Notes: generated by a model from the letters alone, not told the origin. Shown: positions 32,486-46,500, counted from the first letter of the stretch. The stretch is 64,000 bases of DNA from Corticium candelabrum (GCF_963422355.1 NC_085105.1:3164052-3228051), one strand, 5' to 3'. Numbers and translations: made by a program.

Positions 32486-35195
32486 AGCTGTATAGCCCCT
32501 AGTTGTTGTCATGGTTACTACAGTACCTGTGACAAGTGGCAGAGACTTTGACTCACAGTAACAAAAAGGTTATGTTGGTGTTGGGGTGCAGGTGCCAAGT
32601 AGCTAAAATATATGTTAAGACGAGTTTAGTTTGGCTCATATTTATCATCACTTGGTTTTTCTATTTCAAGAGAGTCATTAACTATTGCAGACATATATAT
32701 ATGAGTGGAGGCAATAGTTAGATATGATAAATGGTTGCTTGCTTTGAGGGATTTGTGGTCAGCAGCTCCAAGTTGCATTGCTATGTTACCTGGCAGCAAG
32801 TAACATATTTCACTAAGGGACCCTAGTGGTATCCTGTGGCAACAGGACTTGATTCCAAGACTGGGGCAGAGGTATCTTATCTGCTTGGATGGAGACTGAA
32901 TATGTACCAGGTACTCCGAAAGCAGAGGCCCATGGACAGAATCTGGACTGGATTGAGACATCTGTGTTACAAAGGTCAGTCTCTTTGTTGCAGCGATATG
33001 TGATGGTTGGCCTGGGTGCTTTATCAGCCAAACTGTGTCTCTCTCCGCAGAGTGCCTGGAATGTTGGCATGCACAGTGAAGGAGAATTAACCGATTATAT
33101 AAAGGTTGAGCAAGTTGGTTGTTTAAATTTCTTAAGTTATACCCGTTTAGTGCAGGTGGAAACAAGTCAATTTTCGACCTGTTTAGTTTGAACAAGTTCA
33201 TGTAGCAATAGAAACATAGTCTACTAAACTTATGTAATTCTTCGAATTAGTTCCTGTCCAACAGACTATGTACTTATCACCATTCAATTTAATAGTTCTT
33301 ATCTAAAGTAGAAAGAAACACAGTTCCTCTGTCTTCTTTGTCATGTTACATCAATTACAAAGGTTTGGAAAGAGGCTACACATGTTTATAATACCTGCTG
33401 GTGGCTCTCTTTTCTGATAGAGAACCGTGTTGTCTCCTGAAATAGAGTTTACAGCAGAACTGTTACTGGAAATCAAATCACTTCCTGCTGTGCTTATGCT
33501 TTTTGGACAAACTAGTAAATTCTCTAAAAATTTAGAGATACCTGTAGTACATTCAACTGAGCTACAAGACATCATGACCGCATTACCTTCACAAGTTGAC
33601 GAAGTAGTTATTGAAGATTCCACATTGCTTGGTGACTGTAACTCTACTTTCGTCGTGTTTTTACCCATTGGTTCTAACACTGGAGTCTCACACAAGCCAG
33701 TATAAGCTAGAGGAAACATATTTTGACATCATAATCAAATTATAAAACCCAGATGTAATGCCAGTATACTGTTGTGCATAATTGTAAAAGACAATTAACG
33801 ATTTGTAGCTTTTAGCATAGCAGCGTTTCTCAGTTGATGTAGCATGTAGGGTAAGTTGGAAGCATGCACACGTAACAGAGAACATATGGTGCAAACTGAT
33901 CAACACATGTGAATTTGACAGATTTATATGATCAAGCCTAGCATCAAGCCATTCTAACAGTCAAGATGCTGTTCTAGATATGCCTTGTCTCCTGTTCTGT
34001 TCACACTATCAAATCCGTTACTTAAAAGTACACTGGCTAGATTTCCTCATCCAGAAACATGCAATGCAACTAACAGACAAGTGAAACTAGCAATCTTACT
34101 AACAAATAATTAATTAATTGATCAATAATCTATTAAATTTGCATACTCAAACAACATGTTCAGCTAGTGTATACAGAAAAGACAATGTTTAGAGACAAGT
34201 CAAAATGCATGTTGGTACAATTAGCAGTAAAATGTCACTTATTAAAATGTCTATGGCATCTGATTGGTGTCCGCTAATAACACAAACAAAGGAGAATCTA
34301 TTAATTCTCTGAGAGAAACAGAACTGATGACTTGACGGCTAAGTGTCTAACAGTCTTGAAATACAGATAGGTATACCTGAACGAAGTCTAATGACTCAGC
34401 TGCTAACTACTGACACCAATCATTTTAAATAGGTGGTGTGCGCGTGCATGCAAATCACATGTACTTGCAATTGCCAAAACTGTCAATGTGTAGTGTGTAC
34501 GTGCAAGTTAAATTTAGTAGAACAGTTTGCCTTCTGCTACAGTACGTAACAGTTCTTAGCTTGTGGCACAAAAGTCATGACAATTGGAGACTGCCATCAG
34601 GTCTACTGAATACAAAAAAAACGCATGCACAAATCTAGCATTCCAATTTTCGTTGTAATGACTGTAATCACTTGTGGCATGTCGTGTCGTCGTTGTTCAC
34701 ATGTAGTAGCAATGAGGTAATGTAATATTCAGTATAGTATTTATCAAATTGCACAGCTAGAGAACTCGCAAACAGTAGGACTCTACCTCTTTGTGAACTA
34801 CGTGTCTCTCCCTCTTGATAGAAATGCTGATGTGCTGCTACTTGTGATCTGCTCTGCTCTGCTGAATGCCGAATCTCAGCACTGTAACGATATGAACGAA
34901 GACTCCTCTCCACTTCAATTAACGTAGAATCTTTAATTTCCAATAGAATATCGCAGAATTTGTCAAAAGATCCGGGACCTTTTTTACGCAGCACAGCTAG
35001 AATGTCTAGAGCCAGGTTCGTTTCTGACTCTTTTGAGTTGTTGAAACTTTCCTCTTGGTCACCGTTAATGAGGTACTTGCTGCATAGACGAGAAGGCAGC
35101 AGGTGCTGACGTGGACACAACATCCTTGCCACTTCAACTTGTTTGGGCCTCAGGCACGTCTTCCAATAAGAATCCGCATGTAACGGTTGAGCCAT
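31500..35195 (-). CDS. CARD protein with duplicated-exon linker, unknown alpha/beta domain and death-fold-like tail
   Basis: Exon 1 (35195-34787) starts MAQPLHADSYWK and carries a CARD: PSRLCSKYLI, NLALDILAVLRKKGPGSFD, FCDILLEI. Next come exon A1 (33706-33587), exon B1 (33523-33395) and a 474-nt exon (32265-31792). The last encodes LALALADGLGIPEESI and then a hydrophobic unit with VEIVQILPSN and LLVIRLPGLAVVKLI. A final exon (31690-31500) has VLDMWTKKFGDKAN and SIIEALCDIG, the pattern of the last helices of a death domain, and ends in TAG. All internal junctions are phase 1. CARDs bind other CARDs in apoptotic or inflammatory assemblies. The chain either ends here as an adaptor or splices on to the NB-ARC/TPR exons downstream on the same strand, which would make an Apaf-1-like protein. 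The sequence does not settle which. Confidence 0.7.
33145..33167. repeat. Second copy of the dispersed repeat seen at 283-305
   Basis: Twenty-three bases here are identical to 283-305 and are followed by a weaker match of the same kind (a gtttag... and aacaagtt segment). Both copies sit in non-coding DNA. I read this as a fragment of one mobile-element family. Confidence 0.7.
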
Positions 35196-35462
35196 ATGCA
35201 ACAACGAGCTCCGAACACCACACGATACAAAAATGAAAACATCACGTGAGTCGACATACAGTCACGTGACTGAAATTATTTTCTCCCGCCTCAAAGATTG
35301 CCGTCACTATATTAGATTACTGTTCTGTTTGTAAGATGTAGTGTAGCTTTGAAACCTTAAGGTCCTTTCAGAACTCGGTAGCCTACATTAGATAGTCTGA
35401 ACTCATAAACTTTGTGATTAGCAGCGATGTATGACATTTGATGTTGGAAAAATATATGTATT

Positions 35463-35508
<46 letters not shown>

Positions 35509-36253
35509 TTGTTTTATTTTCATAAATCCTACCTTGAGTTTGTACTAAAAACCAGTCCAACATACACAGACAGACAAGTAGCAACATACAGACTGAAACA
35601 TTCGATCATTCTCCAGCACTACAATTCCCTAGTCGTTATGAACAAATTGTCAGATATGTACTACCAGCAAACTATCATACATCGCTGCTAAATCACAAAG
35701 TTTATGAGTTCACAAAGTTGAAACAAATAGACAAATAGGTAAACAGATCTAGACAGACAGAAATTATCAAGATTAGGTCAATCTATAAACTCTCTTCAGC
35801 TGGTAAGTTGTTAGTTAGATGTGACTTGTATGGCAGCAGTTTTGGGTCATGATATGCTAATACTAGTCTATAGTTTTGACAGACAGATAGACAGACAGAC
35901 AGACAGACAGACAAAAGACAAACACACACCATCAATCAGGGCTTGTGACATGTATAATCGTCATCAGCCACTGGCTAGCTTCCTAATTGGCTAACAATTA
36001 TTCACAGTCCACCCCGTTCTCTTAACATAACGTCGCACCCCATGAGGATGCCCTTGCCTGTAACCTAATTAAACTTTGGAACAAATACAATGTAGTGTTT
36101 AGATAGCATATCAAGTTGTGATTAGTGTGTTGACATCATCTGACTCGATCAGAGAGTGCAATAAATTCAGACATTTAAATTAAGAAAGCAAATCTGAATT
36201 GACTCATCTGGATATTACCATTTGTCTATCTACAGATCACTGCATGCCTACGC
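35196..36253. other. Intergenic DNA between COG6 3' end and CARD gene start
   Basis: Both neighbours are on the minus strand. The interval holds the CARD gene promoter, a 0.3-kb inverted-repeat element (35398-35712) and the COG6 3' flank. No exon is seen. Confidence 0.5.
35398..35712. mobile_element. MITE-like element with about 37-bp terminal inverted repeats
   Basis: 35398-35434 and 35675-35712 are inverted copies that differ by one inserted base. The interior contains a (GACA)n tract (about 35466-35508) and no transposase. A second (GACA)n tract lies at 35878-35914. No convincing target duplication is visible at the ends. Confidence 0.75.
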
Positions 36254-39014
36254 TTACAATAACAATGCAGTCACTTGTTCAGGTGTTCTTGAAACTACCC
36301 ACGAAGGGTCGTTGTACAAATTGTTTGGGTTGTGAACAGCGTCAAAGACACCCTTGTAAGCACCACACACCATCTCCATGGCCTGCCTATATGCCGTATC
36401 ACTACCAAAACAACAGCAATCATCATTATACAGTCAAAATAAAAGAAACTAAATGTTATGTGCTGTAGTGTGACATTGTTCAGTAGTGCAGTTACATTGC
36501 ACTAACATTGCCATAGTACCGGACGTGATATCAGGTGTAATCTTATTATCTTCATTATGTTACCTCAAACTAAATCCAAAATCTCATCAAAAACATCGAA
36601 ATTGGAAATAACAGTAAAGTACAGGGCTACCATCCATACACTGTTATGTATGTACCTAGTAAGCACACAGAAATAAACTACACACTATGCTCTACCAAAA
36701 CTGTTGTCTGCATGTGTGCCCTCTGGCCTTGCGTAGCAAGCTTGAAAACTTCCTAACTTTTAAATATTGTTTTCACACATTTTTACACTAACTTTCTACA
36801 ATAGAAAAATGCAATCTAACTTGCATAGCTGACTTACCATAATCGAGTACTCAGTAACTGACGACATTGAGGCAACATCAGACTGTCTGGGACAGAAAGA
36901 AATGAATCAAACTTGACCTAAATTGAACAAAATTTACCACAAGCCGTAAAGAGATTGATGACATGTAAACATAGCAGTTATACAGTATAGTCAATTGACA
37001 TAGAATTCACTATATATGACAAAAGTGCGCATGCGCAATAAGTACACTGATAGCATATTGATTATGCAAAAATCCCGCGTAATTAATGTTTCACTTCCAC
37101 CAACCAATTCGCACTGAGTGGGCCGCCATCAACATTGATATCTATGCCCTTACAAATAAGTATTTCCACGTGTCTTCATGTTTCTGAATAAACATTAGTT
37201 AGTTCATTGTAAAAAATGTTAACCCATTCATATAGGTAATGAAGACCAACTCCCAATGCTGTCAGTAAACACTAGATAAGACAGAAGTCTGGCAGCAGCC
37301 AACATGAAACACCTATTTGCATTGATTTAATTAATTTACTTACATTAAAAATATAAATATTGTGAATGCTGGCATACATTTGAGAACTACAGTGCTGTGA
37401 TAATAATCATGTCTGTACAAACATGATAACTTCGGCCTAAGTAGTTACTCAACTACCTACAACCAATGGTCATATAGACATTAAGTAATATTGACTGCAT
37501 ACCATAGCTCCTCTCAGTAACTCTCCATTCATTCCTTCAACTTTAGACAACGGTTGCTACATTATGCATCAATAACTGTTATAATATAACGTTTCCAAAG
37601 TAAGCAAAGAGCTCTAACCTCAGAGTGCTTCTTTTCTTGAATTATCATGTGAGGAAAACCTAAACCTGACTTACTTAGTACGTACGATGCTTGCTCATGT
37701 ACAAGTGTCTCCAAATGGGCTTCGCACTAAAGTCAAGCTCACAAGTTCATATAAACATCAAATGTACAACACCAGTCTCTCTCTATACATACCTGAGCAG
37801 AAAGCATTTCTAACCTATTGTCCGTAAATTCATACAAAGCCAAAGTGTTCTGCATCTCATAGATACAATTGATAATATAGACAGCCATATCAGCAGCTGA
37901 CAAGCCAGAAGCTGCCATGATACATGCCTGAATGAGTGGGTCAATCACTGAAGAGACAATCTAAAGAATAAAAAACAGGTATTACATACAGTTGACATAC
38001 AAATAAACCAGAAATCAGCCTCAATTTCCAGAACCTCTTTCTAACGCAAATTGATTAACTACAGATTGTCAGATCTAGAAATGTAATGCTAGATTTAGAC
38101 CGCACTAACTCTTGTGAAATTCTCCTTTTTCTTATCCATAGGAACAACAGATGCATCATGAGACTGGAAAATTTCCTTTAATATTGACAGTGCATTGACA
38201 ACAGATGACGATGGGCTCAAGTCAGCCGGTGGGACTTCAACCTACACGGAAGCAATGGTTCTCTCACTTTCACAACTTCTACATATGTGACTATCTACCA
38301 TGTCCAAGAGGGTAGCTGCATAACAACTCAAGCTGTTGAAGAACAACTTTATGCCAACTTGCCTCAACTCATCAATAGTAACAAGCAAGGACGCATTTTC
38401 GTCTCCCAGCATGTTCCTGCACAACACAAATAAGAGTTAAAATAAACATGTGTGTTTGTAAGAAACACCACCTTATCATATTCCAGTAAAAATGAAGCAA
38501 GTTGGCCAGCTTATAAAGAGTCGCTGCTCCCTGTTCAGACACGATCACTTGTTCCACCCTCACCTACACCAAACAAAACAACTAGGTAATTAAATAATTA
38601 AAGAATAAAAATTCTGGTTACTGTAAATCCAGAAATTTAGTACTTCTGCCCATGAAGTAGTTCGCACACGTGTTATTTTAGTACAGGACATCGGTACTGT
38701 ACTGTAGCCAAATTCGAGTGCATCTATCTATAAATTTTAGTATTCATGTTATTTTAGTAAAACCAGGTATCTGTACGAAAATAACTAAAAGTTCATGAGT
38801 ACAAAAATTTCTGGATTTACAGTAAGTTGGTACCTAGAACTGCTCTATTAACCTTCAATGGTTGGCACACTCCTTCTGTAATATGACACAATGCTGATTT
38901 GACTGGTAACTCTAAAGTAGCACAAAATCAATTCTTATTTTGAAACAATTCATATTAATAATTTCATTATATTCTATTCTCAAGCTCCATCTGATAAGTC
39001 TCGTGCCTCCAAAG

Positions 39015-39064
<50 letters not shown>

Positions 39065-40445
39065 AAGCCCACAAAACCACACAACACAACAGCAACACAG
39101 CCACATTATGTGTTGCAAAAGAATTTATATTTATATCCTCCCACATCTTCAGTACTACTGTAAGTTGACAGATTACAGTCCAGTTAAGATCTGACTGCAC
39201 AGTACAGTTACGCTAGCTACAACATTACCATCTACTTGTTCGTGACTCAGAATGCTTTGGAGGAGTTCTCGTTCAGAAGCAATGGCTTGATGTACCCATC
39301 CCAGCATATCTCCAATATACCTATCACATCACACAAATACAGATATACAGTTATTGGCATCCCTCGAAATTGAGCAAGAATACACTGATTATTTAGGTGA
39401 CCCCACTGAGCAAATATAAAATACAAATTAGCATCAGACAAGACTTTTCCAGACATCCGATGGCTTGGTGAAACACCTCATTAGCTTCAATTATCACGCA
39501 GTGGCTCTATTGCCATAAATCGCACCCTCCATACAAGCACTGTTACAGAGATGTCAAACCACTATCAGTTGAGTTTTAATATACAAACCTATTTTCTAAA
39601 TTAAGAAATGGCAAACACAAACTACTTTCGCTGAACTGCGAGACATGCACAAATACAAAACAAAATATTTGATGTTCAATTTAAAGTCACTCCAACCAAG
39701 ACACCACTATAATGCACTTCTTAAAAATTAGCAACTTGTCTCAATTACACAAATTTTGGCAAAGAAAATATTTGATTATGTAACGTATGAATACAACCTA
39801 CTGTATCTACAGTGGTCAACAGTCCCAAAAATTAAAGCACTAATTAATCATCAGTAAGCATTAAGCTGTCATCTATTAATTAAACATTATTTAACACAAT
39901 ACCTTATTGGATCATGAGAGTGCAACTCAATCGGCCGTGGTGTGCCCATTGGACCTAACAAAAGTCTTAGAAACCACCAATCAGCCGCAAACATGATTCA
40001 GTGTACCTCCCCTAGTCAACGCATCAATGAACATACGAACAACTGCTGTCCTTCTAGCAGTAGCCAGTTCATCTAATGAGCACCTGTAGTATAGAAATAA
40101 TACATTTTAAATACCTACAGTAACACAAATAATTTAAGAACACACTTCAACAGCACTTGTCTCTCTTTGAATGCTTTCATAGAATGACGTAGTGCTGGTA
40201 CAACATCTGGAGAATCCGATGTCAAACTATGACAAGTGTCTAAATAGTTTGTATTATTCGTTAGTGTATGTACTGTTGACTTGAGGTGAGCATACGCTGT
40301 GTCCATCTGTACAGTGTTTCATATGCTGCCTCCTGGTATAAAGCCATTGATTCCATAATCTCTAATCTATAAAAAATGCATTGCAGTCAGCACATACTTG
40401 CATTATGAGTACATACATACCACACACAAATGCACGCATGCACAT

Positions 40446-40511
<66 letters not shown>

Positions 40512-43500
40512 CACACACACGCATGCACACACACAGTCACACAAACACATACACACACACACTTACACCACACTACTACAACAAGCAAACTACAATCAAC
40601 TGCTGTACCCAGCTCTCTGTTGATCACTTCTCAACAACACTCTACAATCAGTGTGAATTTGCTTCACGCGATTAAGAGATGAAAAGAAATCCTATAACAA
40701 TCGCATTACATTCCACAGACAAATCACGCTTCATAACTCTCATGTAATAAAGTTGTGACTAGCAAACAAACCTTATGCAAGTTTCCTACATGACTTTCTC
40801 TGAGTGCAGCTATCTCTTCAGCTCTTAACTGAAACCTCTTTCGAAATGCCTCCACGACTTCAGCTTGCATTTCTAATTCATGACTAATTAATATCAACAA
40901 AACGTAATCAAGCCTGTGAACAACATGACAACAACAATAAGAACAACAACAACAACAACAACATCATTCACGCCGTTCATTTTGTATAAAGAAGTTATAC
41001 CTAGACTCACAAGCTACTGCTAAATGTAGTATATGGATATCTAGTCTGCAATAATATGAATATGACTATGACTTAGAGGTTGGTTGAGTCATAGTCTATA
41101 TCATATATTAATACATCATCAAATCATATGAACTTGAGACATTGGAATGTACTTGTTTGTAAAACAATCCAAGCATTGCCGCTACCATCATACAATGTAA
41201 CATGGCATATAAACATTGCATGCATTGCCTATACATACATACAAAGCATTGGAACAAGGTAAAGCAGATCATCCATGAAGTAAGAAGTAATACAAAAAGA
41301 CAAGACAGTATACTCTATTCATTTATGTAACAGACCATAATTTTAAGGGTTTATGTCTGAAGACTGCCAGCAAAACCATTCGCAAATAAATAAAATAATA
41401 AACATTGTGACTCATTCCTAATATAATTACATAAACTTTACTAATCCAATTAAATTCTAGACAACGCACAAACCTCATACCTCTGAGCCTGTAATTTCGT
41501 TGTTTGACCTAGTAAGTCCACGGTGTGATCCTTAGCAGCCTATACAATAAGTCAATGCCTAATTACAGTAACTTTGTCATACAGTTGCAATACTACAACT
41601 ACCACAAACTTCAAACAACGAAACGCACCATACATAAATTGCTGACAAACCGACAGCATCAACAATGAGCCTGTGTCAAGCAACTTAATGAATATCAAAT
41701 ATTAGGTACAGAAATTGCTAACAAAACTAAACATTAAAATGTGAACAGATGTCAAGCAATCTGGATGTCAATCAAGTTGAGCAAATTCCAGGTAGTTGTG
41801 TAATGATGTTGTTTGGGTGCCTGTGACAATTTTTGTATCACAACTTTTTATACACTACGTGTGATATCTATACATTGAGTCAATAAAATGTTTGCTGCCC
41901 TGCCTATCAAACTGCAATATCAACCAACCATTCACATACTACTTACCTTTAGTCTTGACGTCATCAATGCACAACACTCGTTCATAGCTTCAACATCTTC
42001 TTTGAGGCCGTCAAGTTCCTAAAGATATCATTCACAATTATCTACACTAGAAACAATCAGTAGCAACAAATCATTGTTCATCTTAATTGATGTAATAATA
42101 TAATCAAATGTTTATAATCAAAATATAAAATACTATCATGATCAATTTCATACACAAAAATACCAATACTTGTTAATTAATGTCTAGTTACCCGAGGCGA
42201 GGAAGCACTAGGGTACAGTAATTGTCATAAGAGCAGATGCCACCAATTATCTAAGTGTTGCAATTACTGACGCACGGATGATTAGAGACATGCATATACT
42301 CTAGTGTAGCTACACTGTATGTCAATGACTAGAGAAGCACATTTCAGTGCTAAACCCTCCACCGGTGTATGTAATTACATATCTCGTATAGCTACACAGT
42401 GCAAAGCATCTCCAGACTTGCGTACTTACAGGTCAGTCACTTCGTCCGACAAACAAATGCACTGTCATGGACAATGCACGTTCTCCTTCGCAAATTCCCT
42501 TAAAGCCCAAATTTCTGTTGAAGACGACACTATAATGATTTTTGCAACAACACCGCGACCGCTCAGCCACGCACACTGAAATTCAAGCTGTCAGACTGCA
42601 GAACCACTATGCAGAAACACTGTGGAACAAGCAAACTGTTACAAGTATAGTGCCTGAATCTAGCACCTTTGCTCTCTAGACGCCTGGTTGTTGGTGGGAA
42701 AACATGCAAATGTAGACTAGGTGTTGTTTCTATGTGCTAAACCCTTATGAAAAGCAAAGGACTACACTGTCACAATCCACGTGCTATAATTAACATCTGC
42801 ATTACGAATATGGTTAGGGGAGGAGCTATACCGGCATTTGGCAAATTGAGTCAATACGTATTGACTGGATTGCGATTTACCGGTAGTATATAAAAAGTAG
42901 TCATCAGAGGGCATTAGTCAGTCAGTTGCGAGATGTGTAGAGGCGCACAGGTGCGCTGAAGTTTTAAGCTGTTCTTTAACGTAGTGACGAGTATATTGTG
43001 TTCTCACGGTTCTCTCTCGAGTGTCAGGCTGCCACGCGATTCTCTAAGGTGCAATCAGAAACTGTCTTTCTGTGTGTTAACTTTCCATTTGCGCGCAACA
43101 TCTGGAGGCTCAGGCGGGAAAGTTAGCTGAAGTGAAGAAGCAAGACGGTTGATTGCAACTGAGACGTGATGGAGCGACTGATTGAATTAGGAGAAAAGAT
43201 GAACTTGGAAGGTGAGAAGCTGCATGAGTTTGTCCGTGAACAGCAAGCCATTGAATGAGAAGAGAGAGCCACTGAACGAGAAGAGAGAGCTAGAGCCATT
43301 GAATGAGAAGAGAAAGAGAGGGAGAGGGAGATGAGGAGATTGCAGTTAGAGACAGGAGAAAGAAGAGCCAAGGAGGAGCTGGAGTTCCGAAAATTGGAGC
43401 TGGAGAGGAAAAGCGCGCGAAAGAAACAATAAGAGATGCCGAAGTGAAACCAGAAGTCGTCGCAAAAGCAAAGCTGCCAAAGCTGCCGCCATTCCAAGAC

Positions 43501-46500
43501 GGTAAAGACAATTTGAATAGCTATCTGCAGCGGTTTGAGCAATTCGCCAGGACCAGTGGCTGGGCAGAAGACCAATAGGTGCCAGCGCTCAGCACATTAT
43601 TGACAGGTAAGGTTCTTGAGGCGTATTCGCGAATGTCGGATGTTGCGGCGACTGACTACAGACAGCTTCGAGAAGCCTTATTCAGATGGTATGACTTGAC
43701 AGAAGACGGGTACCGATTGCGATTTAGGCGCAGCTGTCCTGAGCCGGGAGAAAGTCCAGAGCAGTTCATTCATTGATTACGCAGTTACTTCGGTAAGTGG
43801 ATGACTATGTCCCGAACGACAAATACGACCGAGTCTGTTAAGGATTTGTTTGCAAAAAAAAGAGCAATTCTTGAATTCGTGTCCCAAGGACCTTGCCGCG
43901 CATTTGAGAGAGAGAGTTGGCTAACCTTGTATGATCTGAACAAACGGCAGTCTTTTCCCGTTGAAGACACGTCTCCTGACACACCCAAGGACAAGCTTCC
44001 ATCAGGTAGTAATGTTCGTTGCCTGGTATGCAAGCGTTTGGGCCATCACGCGGCCGACTGCAGGCTTCGGGGTAAAAGAAGATGCTTTCGGTGCAACAAT
44101 CTTGGCCATGAAGCACGCGAATATTGGGGGCGGTCCGCGCCGATGGGTATCACGAAGCCGGTCGTCAAAACAAGTGCCGCTGTCCGGAGCCCAGAACAAT
44201 TCCAGTCAGAAGAGTCAAGACAAAAGCCGGGCAGAGAAACCTCCGCGACGTGTTCGATTGGAGCCGACGCTTCACGTGAAGCCACGTCAACTCCAACGTT
44301 ACCTACATGATGGTTGGTTAGAGTTAGCAAATGGACGCTGTGTGCCCTACGTCAGTAGTGTCCATGCTCAGAGTTTGGAAATGCAGACAATGGGGAAAAT
44401 GCCAGTTGTTCGTGGTCTAATCGGAAAGGCGGTTGGTAGTGTCCTGCGTGACACAGGATGTAGCGGCGTTGTCCTCAAGCAACAACTAGTAGAACCAAGT
44501 CAATTTCTCAGTAAGTGGGGTTTCATGTGCATGGCTGATAACAGAGTGTGGAGGGTTCGTATGGCAACGGTAACACTGGATACGCCTTATTATATCGGTA
44601 CTGTGGATGCCTTGTGTCCGCCGGACGCAGTATATGACGCAATCATTGGCAACATCTCTGGAGCGCAAGCTGCAGAAGATCCTGACTCAAGGTGGACTGA
44701 AGCCAATGTTGTCACCAGGGCACAAGCCAAACAGAGGGATGTAAGTCGCCCACTGGTGGTGTCAAGACCAGAACAGTGGAAGGCCATAGATTGCAATGAG
44801 ATCGCAAGATTGCAACGAGAAGACATGTCAATCCAGAAATATAGGTTCAGAACCAGTCCCATCACCAAGAGAGATCAAGAGGTCATATTTCAAGAAAGGG
44901 ATAATGTCCTGTACCGAGTATATACGCATCCCAAGGTAGACAAAGGAAAACCAATACGACAAGTGATTGTACCTAAACCATTGAGGAATCAAGCAATGCG
45001 GATAGCCCACGAGTCAGTTATGGGGGGACACCTTGGAGCTAAAAAGACGACACAACGAATCTTGAGTGATTTCTATTGGCCCGAAATTAGAGGCAATGTG
45101 TCAAGGTTCTATCGCTCGTGTGAGATATGTCAGAAGACAGTGTCAAAGGGGTCAGTCGCTAGAGCACCCCTCAGCAGGATGCCATTGATTGATCAGCCAT
45201 TCAAGAGGGTAGCTGTTGACATTGTCGGCCCCATACAGCCACCCAGCAATCGAGGTCACCGGTATCTGTTAACTCTTGTAGATTATGCCACACGGTATCT
45301 GGAGGCGGTTCCTCTTAAGTCTATCAGCACGGAGGCCGTAGCAGAAGCACTTGTTGACATATACAGTCGGCTGGAAGTACCCGAAGAAATTCTAAGTGAT
45401 CTGGGGACACAGTTTACGTCAAACTGCATGAAAGAAGTGGCATGCTTGCTGAGCATCAACCAATTGACCACCTCGCCATATCATCCTGCTTGTAATGGCT
45501 TGGTAGAGAAGTTCAACGGGACACTCAAGAACATGCTGAAACGATTGTGCGTCGAACAACCAAGACAATGGGACAGATTTGTGACCTCGTTGTTGTTTGC
45601 CTACTAGAAAGTGCCGCAAGAGTCGACGGGGTTCACGCCTTTTGAGCTCCTGTTTGGCCGGACAGTGCGAGGGCCGATGCAGATTCTCCGGCAATTGTGG
45701 ACAAAGGACAACACACTATAGGATATAAAGACCAGCTACCAGTATGTATTTGAGTTGAGGGAGAAGATTGAAGAAACACTGAAGATCGCAAGAGAGGAAT
45801 TGGAAAAGGCCCAGCGAAAGTACAAGGTATACTATGATCGCAGCACCAAGAGGCGGACGTTCTCTGCAGGAGACAAGGTACTGATATTGCTGCCAACAGA
45901 AAGTAACAAGCTACTGATGAGATGGAGAGAGCCGTACTCCATAGTTTCGCCCGTAGGAGAGTGTGATTACAGGATTAATGTGGGCAGCAAAGTGAACCAC
46001 GTCAATCTACTCAAGGGATTTGTTCAACGTCCCAATCAAACAGGTGGGATTCTCGCCGATGAGATCGAGGGATTGCTCGAGAAGGTCACTGCTGTGGTTC
46101 TTGAGACAGATGACTGTGACCAGTCCAATAAGGAAGAGGAGCAGTTACCGTGGCTGGGCATCTGTACGGCTGAAGAAACGTATAGAGATGTGAGTGTTGG
46201 GAAGTTCTTATCACCTACTCAGAAGTCAGAAGCTAAGGCCATCATTCAAGAGTTCCGAGATATATTCACCGATCTGCCAGGCACAACCAGACTGGGAAGT
46301 CATTCTATCAAGCTCACGACATTGGAGCCGATTTCCTGTAGACCTTACTGCCTACCATTTGCCCTAAGAGACACATTGCGAAGGGACATCGAACAAATGA
46401 AGAAAATGGGGGTTATACGAAAGTCTACCTCACCATACGCGTCACCAGTAGTGTTGGTAAAGAAGAAATACGGTAGCAACTGAATATGCGTAGATTACTG

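Noticed and set aside
36199-36468. Plus-strand cysteine-rich frame ([15 protein letters not shown])
   Set aside because: It is antisense to the last COG6 exon, whose minus-strand peptide matches the conserved COG6 C-terminus.
43123-43575. Minus-strand serine/leucine-rich frame of 150 codons
   Set aside because: It is antisense to the Gag coiled coil and capsid.
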